64,000 nt of DNA from an uncultured Bacteroidales bacterium (GTDB lineage: Bacteria; Bacteroidota; Bacteroidia; Bacteroidales; UBA932), in assembly GCA_900316955.1 (NCBI GenBank), contig ONEX01000003.1, positions 1-64,000 of the forward strand, read 5' to 3'. Under the pieces are notes generated by a model. It saw only the letters and a program-made list of their open reading frames with translations, searched no databases and was not told the DNA's origin. Position numbers and translations under genes: made by a program. Positions 48,339-59,120 of the stretch are shown piece by piece; position 1 is the stretch's first letter; each line of letters starts with the position of its first letter.

Positions 48339-49097
48339 ATGAGCGAAGTCAGAAGAGAAGGTTACAAATTCTGCCAGGATATCTGCGTTCCGTGCTACGA
48401 CACGGACGCATCGTTCTACCTGAAGCCGGCCTCCTTCATGGACATGGCCCAGGAAATCGCCTATTGGGCCGCCCAGGAGCTGGGTTTCGGCTACGACGAC
48501 CTGCATATCCACCACGTGGCGTGGGTGCTGTCCCGGATGCATTTCCATTTCGAGAATCCCCCCAAGTGGCGGGACAATGTCACGCTGTACACCTGGCATA
48601 AGGGTGCCGACGGCCTGTTCTATCTCCGTGATTTCTTCTTGCAGGATGCCGCCGGCAACCGCCTCGTGACCTGCACCAGTTCCTGGGTGGTGATCGACGA
48701 GCGGACGCGCCGCCTGGTCCGGCCCGAGGAGCTCCAGGACAAGCTGAGCACGGGGGATGTGGACGACGCCATTGCGGAGCGCGCCCCGAAGGTGGCGATG
48801 CCCCGCGGGGTGGAGCCCGAACCCGCCGGCGAGCACACGGTCGTCTATTCCGACCTAGACATCATCGGCCACACGAACAACGCCCGCTATATGGTGTGGG
48901 CGATGGATTGCATCGACTATGAGACCGTTTCGGGCCGACGGGTCCGGGACGCGTACATCAATTTCAACAAGGAGACCACGCCCGGCACCACCGTGCAGCT
49001 GTTCCGGCTGCAGACGGAGGAGGACGGGGCGCTGGTCTGGTACGTGGAAGGCCGCGTGGACGGCAAGTCCGCCTTCTGTGTCAAACTGGTATTCTAA
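48339..49097 (+). CDS. Acyl-ACP thioesterase (FatA/B type)
   Basis: 252 aa, two hotdog domains. The first (CVPCYDTDASFYLKPASFMD, VLSRMHFHFENPPKWRD) and second (YSDLDIIGHTNNARYMVWAM) match bacterial acyl-ACP thioesterases; the D-x-x-G-H-T-N-N block carries the catalytic residues. It releases fatty acids from acyl carrier protein in the cytosol. It lies seven bases after the HU-like gene and three bases before the AspT-like gene, so all may be one transcript. Confidence 0.88.
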   Translation: MSEVRREGYKFCQDICVPCYDTDASFYLKPASFMDMAQEIAYWAAQELGFGYDDLHIHHVAWVLSRMHFHFENPPKWRDNVTLYTWHKGADGLFYLRDFFLQDAAGNRLVTCTSSWVVIDERTRRLVRPEELQDKLSTGDVDDAIAERAPKVAMPRGVEPEPAGEHTVVYSDLDIIGHTNNARYMVWAMDCIDYETVSGRRVRDAYINFNKETTPGTTVQLFRLQTEEDGALVWYVEGRVDGKSAFCVKLVF

Positions 49098-49100
49098 ACT

Positions 49101-50786
49101 ATGAAAGATCTGTTCTTCGGTCAGGGCGTCGCCCATACGATCATGCTGCTCGCCTTTGTGATCGGCATCGGCACCTATCTGGGCCGGTTCAAGATCAAGG
49201 GCGTTTCCATCGGCGCCACCTGGATCCTGTTCATGGGCATCCTGATGAGCCATCTCGGCTTCCGGGCCGATCCCGAAATGCTCCATTTCATCAAGGAGTT
49301 CGGCCTCATCCTGTTCGTCTTCTCCATCGGCCTGCAGGTAGGCCCCGGCTTCTTCCATTCCCTCAAGTCCGGGGGCGTGAAGATGAACCTCCTGGCCCTC
49401 GTGAACGTCCTGCTCGCCGTCGCTGTGACCTGGGGCATCTCCCTGATCACGGGCGTGGACCTCAAGACGATGGTGGGCGTGATGTCCGGCGCGGTGACCA
49501 ACACCCCGGGCCTCGGCGCCGCCCAGCAGACGTATATCGACGTCGCCTCGGCCGGCGGCATGGACCCGGTCGCCGCCTCCAAGACCGCCTCCGAACTGGC
49601 TTCCGGCTATGCCGTGACCTATCCCATCGGCGTCATCGGCGTCATCCTGGTCCTGCTCGTCGGGAAGAGCCTCTTCAAGGTCGATCCCGCCAAGGAACTG
49701 GCGGAACTGGAAGCCCAGGACGATACCGGCTCCCACCCCCGCCGGATGCACGTGGCCGTCGAGAACCCGGCCATCTTCGGCAAGAAACTGTCCGACATCC
49801 TGCACGAATTCAAGGGCGAATATGTCGTCTCCCGCATTATGAAGGGGAAGGAAATCCTCTTCGCGACCGGCGACATCGTGCTCGAGGAGGGAGACAAGGT
49901 CCTCATCGTCACCTCCCAGCAGGAGGTGGAGAAGCTCCGCATCCTCTTCGGCCAGGAAGTGCCGATGCACGTGGAGGACTGGGACCGGATGGACCATCAC
50001 CTGGTGACCCGCCGCCTGACGGTCACGAAATCTTCCCTGACCGGCAAGAAACTCAGGGACCTGCATTTCCGCGAGGCCTATGAAGTGAGCGTGACCCGCG
50101 TCATCCGCTCCGGCGTCGAGCTGGTGGCCCGCCCGGACCTGTATCTGCAGATGGGCGACGCCCTGATCTGCATCGGCGCGGAACAGAACATCAAGCGCGT
50201 GGCCGAGCAGGTGGGCAACTCCAGCGGCGCCCTGGACAAGCCGAACCTCGTGCCCATCTTCCTGGGCATCGTGGTCGGTATCATCTTCGGCTCCCTGCCC
50301 ATCCGCTTCCCGGGCATCCCGCAGCCCATCAAGCTGGGCCTGGCCGGCGGCCCGCTCATCATCGCCATCCTCCTGGGCCACTTCGGCCCGAAGCACAAGA
50401 TCACGACCTTCACCACGATGAGCGCCAACCTGATGATCCGCGAGATCGGCATCTCGCTGTTCCTCGCGGCCGTGGGCCTCGGCGCCGGCGAGAACTTCGT
50501 CAGCTCCATCGTGAACGGCGGCTACTGGTGGATCCTGTACGGCGCGATCATCACGATCGTCCCGGTGTTCCTCACCTTCGTCATCGCCCGCTTCCTCGTC
50601 CGGCTGAATTTCTACCAGGTGTGCGGCCTCATCGCCGGCTCCTGCTGCAATCCGCCGGCATTGGCCTTCGCCCAGGGCATGTACGGAAGCGACTATACTT
50701 CCGTGAATTACGCGACGGTTTACCCGCTGTCCATGTTCCTCCGCGTGCTGGTCGCCCAGCTGCTCATCCTCATTTCCTTCGCCTGA
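49101..50786 (+). CDS. AspT/YidE-family transporter (aspartate:alanine exchanger-like)
   Basis: 561 aa. Ten or more membrane segments surround a cytoplasmic middle with two TrkA-C-type ligand domains (about 205-285 and 292-375: GKKLSDILHEFKGEYVVSRI and GKKLRDLHFREAYEVSVTRV). The pairs VGVMSGAVTNTPGLGAAQ and VCGLIAGSCCNPPALAFAQG are the AAE family repeat motifs. Family members exchange aspartate for alanine or succinate. With AspA this fits dicarboxylate or aspartate exchange; the substrate is inferred. The stop overlaps the NUDIX start (TGATG). Confidence 0.9.
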   Translation: MKDLFFGQGVAHTIMLLAFVIGIGTYLGRFKIKGVSIGATWILFMGILMSHLGFRADPEMLHFIKEFGLILFVFSIGLQVGPGFFHSLKSGGVKMNLLALVNVLLAVAVTWGISLITGVDLKTMVGVMSGAVTNTPGLGAAQQTYIDVASAGGMDPVAASKTASELASGYAVTYPIGVIGVILVLLVGKSLFKVDPAKELAELEAQDDTGSHPRRMHVAVENPAIFGKKLSDILHEFKGEYVVSRIMKGKEILFATGDIVLEEGDKVLIVTSQQEVEKLRILFGQEVPMHVEDWDRMDHHLVTRRLTVTKSSLTGKKLRDLHFREAYEVSVTRVIRSGVELVARPDLYLQMGDALICIGAEQNIKRVAEQVGNSSGALDKPNLVPIFLGIVVGIIFGSLPIRFPGIPQPIKLGLAGGPLIIAILLGHFGPKHKITTFTTMSANLMIREIGISLFLAAVGLGAGENFVSSIVNGGYWWILYGAIITIVPVFLTFVIARFLVRLNFYQVCGLIAGSCCNPPALAFAQGMYGSDYTSVNYATVYPLSMFLRVLVAQLLILISFA

Positions 50787-51376
50787 TGGTCGAGCTGGTT
50801 TACCCCCTGGAACCCGCGCCGGTGTATCCCCGCCCGACCGTGGACTCGCCCGGCCTCCCCGCCGTCTCCTCGGAGGAGATGCTCCCGCTCATCGAACCCA
50901 GCGGACTGGTCTATGGCCAGGCCACCCGCGCCTGGTGCCACAGCGGCGCCAAGCCCCTCCATCCGGTGGTCCATCTCCACCTGGTGGACCGCCTGGGCCG
51001 GATCTACCTGCAGAAAAGGTCGATGGAAAAGGATCTCCTCCCCGGCTACTGGGACACCGCCGTCGGCGGTCACGTCACCTACGGCGAACTGGCCGAAGAG
51101 GCCCTCTACCGCGAAGCCGCCGAGGAACTGGGGCTCACCGCCTTCAATCCCATCTTTCTGGAGACCAACATCTGGGAGACGGAGCGCGACCGTGAATTCG
51201 TCTTCATCTTCGCGTCCGTGGGCCATCCCGACCTGAACCCCGACAACGACGAAGTGACCGAAGGCCGCTGGTGGACGCAGCAAGAGCTGACCGCCGCCAT
51301 CGGCAAGGACCTCCTCACCCCCAACTTCGAAGCCGAATACGCCCGCATCCAGGGCATGCTGCTGGCGCTGCTGTAG
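50786..51376 (+). CDS. NUDIX hydrolase
   Basis: 196 aa. The NUDIX box is complete: GGHVTYGELAEEALYREAAE followed by ELGL (G-x5-E-x7-REAAEELG). The lead HPVVHLHLVDRLGRIYLQKR is typical of isopentenyl-diphosphate isomerase-like and YfcD-like NUDIX proteins. The first 50 residues are extra (Pro-rich). Substrate unknown. The ATG at 50786 overlaps the transporter stop. Confidence 0.88.
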   Translation: MVELVYPLEPAPVYPRPTVDSPGLPAVSSEEMLPLIEPSGLVYGQATRAWCHSGAKPLHPVVHLHLVDRLGRIYLQKRSMEKDLLPGYWDTAVGGHVTYGELAEEALYREAAEELGLTAFNPIFLETNIWETERDREFVFIFASVGHPDLNPDNDEVTEGRWWTQQELTAAIGKDLLTPNFEAEYARIQGMLLALL

Positions 51377-51416
51377 CCCCCCGGAAAGAAATTCTTGTTC
51401 TTTCATCAGTTTTTAC

Positions 51417-51424
51417 TATATTTG
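51417..51424 (+). promoter_or_regulatory. -7 box of the phosphatase-esterase operon
   Basis: TATATTTG, perfect consensus, 20 bases before the ATG at 51445; it excludes the longer frame from 51271. Confidence 0.65.
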
Positions 51425-51444
51425 TAAAACAAACAATAACACTG

Positions 51445-52836
51445 ATGAAAAGACTCCTTACCTCCCTGCTGCTGAGCGTGTTCTGCCTGAGCCTCGGTGC
51501 CCAGGACGATGCGCTGCGCCTGATCGCCGAGAACCCCGACCGGGCGGCGAACAACATGCACTCGTACGAGTTCAACCCCATCGTGGACACGAAGGCCCCC
51601 AAGGGCTTCAAGCCGTTCTACATCTCCCATTACGGACGCCACGGCTCCCGGTATGAGCAGAATTCCACCTTCGCCCGCGCGGCGATGGGCGCGTTCCCCG
51701 TCCTGGACTCCCTGAACCTCCTCACCGAGACCGGCAAGGCCCTGTATGCCGACGTGAACGCCATCGTCGAGGCCCACAAGGGAATGGAAGGATCCCTCAC
51801 GCCCCGCGGCGCCAAGGAGCACCAGATGCTGGCGGCCCGGATGGTGGAGAGGTTCCCCGCCGTGTTCAAGAACAAGGACCGCTGGGAGGTGAACAGCTTC
51901 TCCTCGACGAACTTCCGCTGCATCGTGTCCATGTGCAACTTCACCAACTCGATGAAGGCGGAAAGCCCCCGGCAGGAGTTCACCTACACGAGCGCGGAGC
52001 GGTTCATGGGCTATATCAACCCGAGCCTCCGCGTCCAGCGCCCCGGCGAGGTCCCGGCGCCGCGCCCGACCTTCACGCCGGAGCAGATGGCCCGCATGCG
52101 CGGCGGCAGCAACCCGGAGAACGCCAGGTACACCCCGGCGACCGGCACGCCCGGCTATGACTTCACCCGCTTCCTGACCCCGCTGTTCAAGGATTACGAC
52201 GCTGCCCTCAAGGTCATCGGCAATCCCGAGCCCTTCGTCAAGGCCTGCTTCTCCGCCGGCGGCCTGTGCCAGGTCATCGACTTCATGGGTATCGACATCT
52301 TCCGGAAGTATTTCGTCCCGGAGGAACTGGTCTATTTCTGGGCCGGCGGCAATGACTCCATCTACCGCATGTGGGGCGGTTCCGTCGAGAACGGCGACAT
52401 CATCCGCTTCGCCATCCGTCCGCTGATGATGGACTTCATCGAGAAGGCCGACGCCGCCATGCAGCCCGGCAGCCACCGCACCGCCGACCTCCGCTTCGGC
52501 CACGACACCTCCATCCTGCCGCTCTTCGCCCTGATGGGCGTCGATGATCCCCAGAACCGCAACCTTCCCTACAAGGAGGCCCATGCGAAGGGCTGGTACG
52601 CCTTCTTCCAGGTCCCGATGGCCACCAACTGCCAGATGATCTTCTACCAGAACAAGAAGGGCGAGGTCCTCACGAAGGTCCTCTACAACGAAAAGGAGAT
52701 CCTCATCCCTGGCATCGAGCCGGTCTCCGGCCCCTACTACCGCTGGGACGAGCTCAAGGCCCATTTCCTGGACCTCTGCGAGCAGGCTTCCGCGCCTTGG
52801 GACAACTGGAACAGGACACACGGACATCACAACTAA
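51445..52836 (+). CDS. Secreted histidine-type acid phosphatase (phytase-like)
   Basis: 463 aa with signal peptide (MKRLLTSLLLSVFCLSLGA). The catalytic RHG motif is in SHYGRHGSRY (His66 nucleophile) and the proton donor in RFGHDTSILP. This is the branch-2 histidine phosphatase/MINPP-like family, which removes phosphate from inositol phosphates or sugar phosphates in the periplasm. A relic of a second copy lies at 46871. The esterase gene starts 12 bases after its stop, so the two are co-transcribed. Confidence 0.9.
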   Translation: MKRLLTSLLLSVFCLSLGAQDDALRLIAENPDRAANNMHSYEFNPIVDTKAPKGFKPFYISHYGRHGSRYEQNSTFARAAMGAFPVLDSLNLLTETGKALYADVNAIVEAHKGMEGSLTPRGAKEHQMLAARMVERFPAVFKNKDRWEVNSFSSTNFRCIVSMCNFTNSMKAESPRQEFTYTSAERFMGYINPSLRVQRPGEVPAPRPTFTPEQMARMRGGSNPENARYTPATGTPGYDFTRFLTPLFKDYDAALKVIGNPEPFVKACFSAGGLCQVIDFMGIDIFRKYFVPEELVYFWAGGNDSIYRMWGGSVENGDIIRFAIRPLMMDFIEKADAAMQPGSHRTADLRFGHDTSILPLFALMGVDDPQNRNLPYKEAHAKGWYAFFQVPMATNCQMIFYQNKKGEVLTKVLYNEKEILIPGIEPVSGPYYRWDELKAHFLDLCEQASAPWDNWNRTHGHHN

Positions 52837-54078
<1,242 letters not shown>

Positions 54079-54079
54079 G

Positions 54080-55198
54080 CTATTTCGGGAAAGACATCAG
54101 GGTGTCGATGACTTCCTGAGGGTCGTCCGTCACGGAAATCAGAAGTCCTCTGTACTTCTTGCGGGAGAGCAAGTCTTCCAGCAAGGGGTATATGGGGACT
54201 TCCTTCGTGAAGAACTCCTTGTCCAGGAAGATCATCGGGCTGGGGGCGCCGAAGGTCTCGTAATGGTTCTGCGCGGCGTCCTGGAAGATTTCCTGGATAG
54301 TGCCGGCCGATCCGGGCGAATAGATGATGCCGCCCTTCGCGATGGCCAGCAGGACATCCTCGCGCAGGCTGTTGAAGAAATACTTGGCGATGTGGGTCGC
54401 GAACGGGGTGGCGGGCTCGTGCCCGTAGAACCAGGTCGGGATGCCCAGGCTGCGGTACTTGTTCTGCGGATACTTTTTCCGGACCTCGAAGGCCGAGCGT
54501 AGCCAGCCTTCATCCTTGAACGTGGGCGCGACGGAGAGGATTTCCAGGGCGTCGTCGAACTCTTCCATCGACCTGCCGGCCATCCAGGCGCCGAGGTGCG
54601 TGGCCTCCATCGCGCCGGGGCCGCCGCCGGACGCCATCAGCTTGCCCCGTTCGGTGAGCTCCTTGGCGATGAGGGCGACGCGGCGGTAGGAAACGTCCGT
54701 GCGCAGCTGCGCGTGACCGCCCATGATGGCGACCACCTGGTGCGGATCGAACCGGCTCAGGAACTCCCGCATCGCGTCGCCGATGGCCCGGTCGTGCATC
54801 GTCCGGCCGAGGGTTTCGCGGATGTCGTCGCAGTTCACCCCTTTTTCCTTGTAATCGGCATAGACCCGGGAGTCGAAGCAGGTCGCATAGGAGTCCTCGT
54901 TCTCGGGGTCGTAGCCGGCGTACAGGGTTTCCCCGGTGTACAGCTTGCCGCGGAAGGCGTTGTAGATGCGTCCCATCCGGGGAAAGACCAGGCAGGTGCT
55001 GCCGATGTGCCCTTCCATCTCGGTGGGGATCTCGCAGCCGAGGAAGCAGCAGTCGGAGAAGCGGTGTCCGGCCGCCACATATTGCGGGACCTCGTTGAAG
55101 TCTATGTACTGGAATGCATAACGGGAGATGAAACCCGTCTCGTCCGGAGCGGGAAGCAGGGTGATATCCGAGATTTCCTGGTAAGGTTTGTTCGCCAT
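54080..55198 (-). CDS. LOG-family Rossmann-fold protein (large form)
   Basis: 372 aa. The core has GGGPGAMEA and the motif SPGSAGTIQE, close to the PGGxGTxxE of LOG/lysine decarboxylase-like proteins; the Gly-Gly is Gly-Ser here. The extra N-terminal 150 residues (QYVAAGHRFSDCCFLGCEIP, LGRTMHDRAIGDAMREFLSR) are seen in a large subfamily of unknown role. LOG enzymes release bases from nucleoside monophosphates. ATG 55198 was preferred to the TTG at 55204. It is convergent with the esterase. Confidence 0.8.
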   Translation of the reverse strand: MANKPYQEISDITLLPAPDETGFISRYAFQYIDFNEVPQYVAAGHRFSDCCFLGCEIPTEMEGHIGSTCLVFPRMGRIYNAFRGKLYTGETLYAGYDPENEDSYATCFDSRVYADYKEKGVNCDDIRETLGRTMHDRAIGDAMREFLSRFDPHQVVAIMGGHAQLRTDVSYRRVALIAKELTERGKLMASGGGPGAMEATHLGAWMAGRSMEEFDDALEILSVAPTFKDEGWLRSAFEVRKKYPQNKYRSLGIPTWFYGHEPATPFATHIAKYFFNSLREDVLLAIAKGGIIYSPGSAGTIQEIFQDAAQNHYETFGAPSPMIFLDKEFFTKEVPIYPLLEDLLSRKKYRGLLISVTDDPQEVIDTLMSFPK

Positions 55199-55220
55199 CG
55201 CCAACTTAGATTCTGGATTT

Positions 55221-55228
55221 CAAAAATA
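55221..55228 (-). promoter_or_regulatory. -7 box of the LOG-family gene
   Basis: TATTTTTG on the minus strand, perfect consensus, 22 bases before the ATG at 55198. It separates this gene from the operon ending at 55247. Confidence 0.6.
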
Positions 55229-55246
55229 CGAAAAAAACGGTAAATA

Positions 55247-55822
55247 CTACAACAGGATGTTGACGCCGAGTCCGATGAGGACGAGCCCGCCCACGATGCG
55301 GGCGGAATAGCCGAGCTTCCGGCCGATGAAGCTGCCGGAGAGCATCCCGACCAGGACCGAAAGGGCCGTGAAGACGAAGATGGACACCGAAATGGGCCAG
55401 ATTTCCGACCACGGAGCGGCGTCCATCGCCATGGACAGCCCCACCACCGCCGCGTCGATGGAGGTGGCGACCCCGCCCAGCACGATGCTCTTGAAGCCAC
55501 TGAGGTTCAGGTGGTCCGACTTGCTGCGGACGCCGTCGATGAACATTTCACCGCCCACGTACAGCAGCAGGAGGAAGCCGATGACATGGGCCACCTTCTC
55601 GAAATGGCCCACATATTCCGAAATGAGTTCCGTGGCGCCCGCGCCCACGCCCCAGCCGGCCAGGAACAGGCCCGTCTGGATGACGGCGAAGACGGCGGCG
55701 ATGGTCCACACCTTGCGGCGGACCTCCTCGCGGGTGACGGTCACGCTGGAGCAGAGCGCCACCGCGAAGCAGTCGGCGCAGAGGGAAATCCCCAGCAGGA
55801 TGGCGCTTAAAATCACATTCAT
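55247..55822 (-). CDS. mntP: Manganese exporter MntP
   Basis: 191 aa with six membrane segments. Signatures LLGISLCADCFAVALCSS and VLGGVATSIDAAVVGLSMAM carry the repeated Asp residues of MntP/YebN manganese efflux pumps. The ATG overlaps the recR stop (ATGA). It is the last gene of the long operon that begins beyond the right edge. Confidence 0.88.
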   Translation of the reverse strand: MNVILSAILLGISLCADCFAVALCSSVTVTREEVRRKVWTIAAVFAVIQTGLFLAGWGVGAGATELISEYVGHFEKVAHVIGFLLLLYVGGEMFIDGVRSKSDHLNLSGFKSIVLGGVATSIDAAVVGLSMAMDAAPWSEIWPISVSIFVFTALSVLVGMLSGSFIGRKLGYSARIVGGLVLIGLGVNILL

Positions 55823-56445
55823 GGTTTGAATTCTTGACGGGCGGTGATGGAACGTCCCAGGGTGAGTTCATCGGCGTATTCGAGGTCGTCGCCGAAGCCG
55901 AGTCCGCGGGCCAGCGCGGAGAAACGGACGCCCGTGTGGGACAGCTTCCGATACAGGTAAAAGGCGGTGGACTCCCCTTCCACGTCGCCGCTGAGGGCGA
56001 AGATGACCTCCGCATCCGCGGGGTTCTCCAGGGCCTCCACCCGACGGACCAGCTCCGGGATGCTCAGGTCGGACGGGCCGATGCCGGCGATCGGGGAAAT
56101 GATGCCGCCGAGGACGTGGTACACGCCGTGATACTGGCCGGTATTCTCGATGCTCATCACGTCACGGACGCTCTCGACTACGCAGATGGCGCTGTGGTCA
56201 CGGGAGCGGTCCGAGCAGAACGAGCAAATCTCCTCGTCGGAAATCATGCGGCACTCCTTGCAGTAGCGGACATCGTCCCGGAGGCGGTTGATGGCCTCCG
56301 TGAAATGGTGCACGTTCTCCTGCGGCTGCCGGAGCAGGTGCAGGGCCAGCCGGAGCGCGCTGCGACGGCCTACGCCCGGCAGCGTGCCGATGGCCTCCAC
56401 CGCGTCGGAGAGGAGTTCGGAAGGGTATTTCTCTTTATACGCCAT
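55819..56445 (-). CDS. recR: Recombination protein RecR
   Basis: 208 aa. It has the N-terminal helix-hairpin-helix (LPGVGRRSALRLALHLL), the zinc-binding C4 (CKECRMISDEEICSFC) and a TOPRIM domain (ICVVESVRDVMSIENTGQYH). RecR works with RecF/RecO to load RecA at gaps. It starts 11 bases inside the kinase gene upstream and ends with an ATGA overlap with mntP, so expression is tied to the operon. recR is normally a housekeeping gene and may have its own internal promoter. Confidence 0.95.
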   Translation of the reverse strand: MAYKEKYPSELLSDAVEAIGTLPGVGRRSALRLALHLLRQPQENVHHFTEAINRLRDDVRYCKECRMISDEEICSFCSDRSRDHSAICVVESVRDVMSIENTGQYHGVYHVLGGIISPIAGIGPSDLSIPELVRRVEALENPADAEVIFALSGDVEGESTAFYLYRKLSHTGVRFSALARGLGFGDDLEYADELTLGRSITARQEFKP

Positions 56446-57250
56446 GGTAGTCGACAAGTCCTTCCATCGGGGAAGGGATGAAACGGGAGAAGGTGAGGCC
56501 GTATTCGGCGCCGAGGCGCTCCAGCTCCGTGCGGCAGGCGCAGCCGAAGCCGCCGACCACGCCCACGGGGAGGCGGTCGTAGCGCGTCAGGGCGCGCTCG
56601 AACAGGTCGCGGAAGTTCCTCTCGACCAGGGCATCCACGTAGGCTTCACCCCGGTGCTCCAGGATGAAAGGCGCCAGGCTCCCGAGATAGCGGGAAGGCG
56701 CAGGGGTCTTATAGACGTTCCGGACGACGGAAGCGTAGTCCGCCTCGTGGAACGCGGAGAAAGCCTCCACCAGCTCCTCCGGAACGAGTTCCTTCACGAG
56801 ATCCGCGAGGAACAGCCGGCCGAGGGCCGCGGCGCTGCCTTCGTCGCCGATGATGAAGCCGCCGCCGTGGATGTTGCGGACGATCTTCTCCCCGTCATAA
56901 TGGCAGGTGTTGGAGCCGGTGCCCAGGATGGCGGCGAGGCCCGCCTCGTGGCCGCAGGCCGCGCGGGCCGCCGCCAGGAGGTCGGACGCATATTCGCACC
57001 GGACCCCTGGAAACCGTTCCTTGAAGATGCGGTCCAGCTCGGTGGGAAACTCCAGCAGGCCGGCCGCGTAGAAATGGACCTCGTCCACGTCCGCGAAGGT
57101 ATCAACCGCGTCCGCGAAGACGGACGCGTTGGCCTCCGCCGCGATCGTGGACAGGTTCATCCCCGGGGTTTGCAGCCGGCGGACCGGCTTTCCGGCGTCC
57201 ACGAGGCACCAGTCGGTCTTGGTGGCGCCGCTTTCGACAATCAGGATCAT
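56435..57250 (-). CDS. BadF/BcrA-type ATPase, N-acetyl-sugar kinase-like
   Basis: 271 aa, ASKHA fold. Phosphate loops MILIVESGATKTDWCLVD and ILGTGSNTCHYDG, the sugar-kinase block GGGFIIGDEGSAAALGR, and VGVVGGFGCACRTELERLGA near the end. It resembles N-acetylglucosamine/N-acetylmuramic acid kinases of Bacteroidota. With NamZ and AmpG elsewhere in the window a MurK-like role is possible but not shown. The ATG overlaps the pnuC stop (ATGA). Confidence 0.83.
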   Translation of the reverse strand: MILIVESGATKTDWCLVDAGKPVRRLQTPGMNLSTIAAEANASVFADAVDTFADVDEVHFYAAGLLEFPTELDRIFKERFPGVRCEYASDLLAAARAACGHEAGLAAILGTGSNTCHYDGEKIVRNIHGGGFIIGDEGSAAALGRLFLADLVKELVPEELVEAFSAFHEADYASVVRNVYKTPAPSRYLGSLAPFILEHRGEAYVDALVERNFRDLFERALTRYDRLPVGVVGGFGCACRTELERLGAEYGLTFSRFIPSPMEGLVDYHGV

Positions 57251-57819
57251 AGTTCCACTCCTTTCTTTTTCCAATGGTAATAGCCGTACACCGCCGATGC
57301 GATATACGCGAGATACAGGAACGCCATCCAGTACTGGCCGTTCACCACGCACAGCATCGTGGTGAGGGCGTCGGCCACCACCCACAGCATCCACTGCTGG
57401 ATGTACGAGCGGGTGAGCCACCAGGTGGCGATGACGCTCAAGACCGTCGCGGGCGCGTCCAGCTCGGACACCGTGTCCCCGAGGGCGCGGAACACCCAGA
57501 TGAGGACCAGGGAGCCCAGGACAAAGCCCACGGCGCTCCAGAGGGCCGTTTTCCGGGGCAGGGGCCGCAGATGGATCACATCCTCCCCCACCGCGGCGCC
57601 GTCCTTCCGCCACTGCACGAGGCCGATGACGGACATCACGATGTAATAGAGGTTCAGGCCCATCATCCCCCAGCTCCGCTGCACCGCGAAGCTGTAGGCG
57701 CAGGCCGCGCCGGTGAGGAGGCCCACCACCCACATCGCATTCTTCTGGAGAATCTCCAGGACGACGTAGGCGACGCCGGTCACCAGGGCGAAGATTTCAA
57801 TGGCTTCGACGAGGGTCAT
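57247..57819 (-). CDS. pnuC: PnuC-family nicotinamide riboside/mononucleotide transporter
   Basis: 190 aa with seven predicted membrane segments. Motifs: NAMWVVGLLTGAACAYSFAV, LNLYYIVMSVIGLVQWR, LTRSYIQQWMLWVVADALTT and YLAYIASAVYGYYHWKKKG. The W-x-x-x-N/D region matches PnuC. It would supply precursors of NAD. In this operon that may feed the reductase domain of the NRPS, but this is speculation. Eight bases separate it from the porin gene. Confidence 0.9.
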   Translation of the reverse strand: MTLVEAIEIFALVTGVAYVVLEILQKNAMWVVGLLTGAACAYSFAVQRSWGMMGLNLYYIVMSVIGLVQWRKDGAAVGEDVIHLRPLPRKTALWSAVGFVLGSLVLIWVFRALGDTVSELDAPATVLSVIATWWLTRSYIQQWMLWVVADALTTMLCVVNGQYWMAFLYLAYIASAVYGYYHWKKKGVEL

Positions 57820-57827
57820 CCTTCAGT

Positions 57828-59120
57828 TCACCATTTTTTATGGAAGAAGGTCGGGGTCACGTTCAGCATCAGCCAGCCCCAGTGCAGCCGGTTGTTGTTG
57901 GCGCTCCGCTTGAGGATGGACATCGTCTCCGTGCCCTGCATGAACGAATAGCCCGCGCTGAGCGAGACGGTAGGGACGATGGTCCAGGTCAATGCCAGCT
58001 CCACCTCGTGTCCCAGGGCTTTCTTGGCATCCATGACGGGAGCGGCCGTGGAGAAGAAATGGTAGGCGGCATCCGCCGACAGGGGCTTGACCGGGCTCCA
58101 GGAAACGCCGGCATAGAGATTCTGGAGGCCGGGCGTGAATCCGTTCACGTAGGTCGATACATAGAAGAAATCCATCGCCCCGTAGAACTTGTGGTTCGAG
58201 CCGTACAGGGAATTGAATCCCCGGACGATCTCATGGCGCACCAGGCCGATGTTTCCGCCGCCCGGAATGGGGAAATCCTCTTCGCCGCTCAGGTAATCGT
58301 AGCCGGCCCGGAAGGACCATTGTTCCGACGGCGTGGCCGTGGCTTTCGCGCTGGCCATCCAGGCATTCAGGGGGATGTTCCCATAGGCCTTTCCCCACTG
58401 GTGGTAATAGGACGCCTCCAGTCCGAAATGCTTCGGAGTCCAAGACAGGAAAGTGCCGGCGAGCTGCTGGAAACACGTCCCGTAGGCGCCTTCTTCCCCG
58501 ACATCCAGGTATTCAAGGCCCATATTGACAAAGAGAAGGGAGGCGCCGATATTCGTCTTCGGGATGTCGTAGTGATACCACACGGAAGCCAGGGACTTGT
58601 ACGGCTGGATTCCTCCGGAAAAGCGGGTGCCGCCCTCGTCGATGTTGTCCACGTTCTGGTTATAGGCACCGAACAGATGGACCTTGTGCCCGGCCCGCTC
58701 GAATCCCAGTTTCAAACCGTCGTGGGAGTAGCCGGTCATGGACCAGTCGTCCGCGCCGAAGATACGCTGGTCATCGTAGGAGAGACGCTGGCGGCCCAGC
58801 TGGGCGAAGAGGCCCACCGGGAACTGCGCCTTCACCCAGGCCTCGTTCATGGACAGGGCGTTTCCGGCCGCGCTTCCCCAGGTGTCGGCGTGCTGGGCGG
58901 TCAGCCGCGCCGTGAGCCAGTCGCGGGAATAGGAAGCTCCCAGACGGGTTCTGCTGAGGATGAAACGCGAGTTGAGCGCATCCCCGTCTTCCTCGACGGA
59001 AATGCCGCCGTACCGGATCTCGCCGCGCGTGAGATAGTCGGCGTCCACCGTGAACGTGTTCTCCTGCGCCCGGGCGCAGAGCGGCAGGGCGGCGAGCAGG
59101 ATCAGGGCCAGCCGTTTCAT
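57828..59120 (-). CDS. Outer-membrane beta-barrel, alginate-export-porin-like
   Basis: 430 aa with signal peptide (MKRLALILLAALPLCARA). The rest is alternating amphipathic beta-strands ending in an aromatic C-terminus (VTPTFFHKKW). The part RTRLGASYSRDWLTARLTAQ, LGRQRLSYDDQRIFGADDW and GYSHDGLKLGFERAG follow the alginate-export (AlgE-like) family, where LGRQ-x-x-x-Y-D-D-x-R is conserved. It could let the NRPS product or a nutrient through the outer membrane. Its ATG overlaps the STAS stop (ATGA). Confidence 0.82.
   Translation of the reverse strand: MKRLALILLAALPLCARAQENTFTVDADYLTRGEIRYGGISVEEDGDALNSRFILSRTRLGASYSRDWLTARLTAQHADTWGSAAGNALSMNEAWVKAQFPVGLFAQLGRQRLSYDDQRIFGADDWSMTGYSHDGLKLGFERAGHKVHLFGAYNQNVDNIDEGGTRFSGGIQPYKSLASVWYHYDIPKTNIGASLLFVNMGLEYLDVGEEGAYGTCFQQLAGTFLSWTPKHFGLEASYYHQWGKAYGNIPLNAWMASAKATATPSEQWSFRAGYDYLSGEEDFPIPGGGNIGLVRHEIVRGFNSLYGSNHKFYGAMDFFYVSTYVNGFTPGLQNLYAGVSWSPVKPLSADAAYHFFSTAAPVMDAKKALGHEVELALTWTIVPTVSLSAGYSFMQGTETMSILKRSANNNRLHWGWLMLNVTPTFFHKKW

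Noticed and set aside
48855..50396. 513-codon minus-strand frame over the AspT-like gene
   Set aside because: Antisense shadow with repetitive Gly/His/Asp composition.
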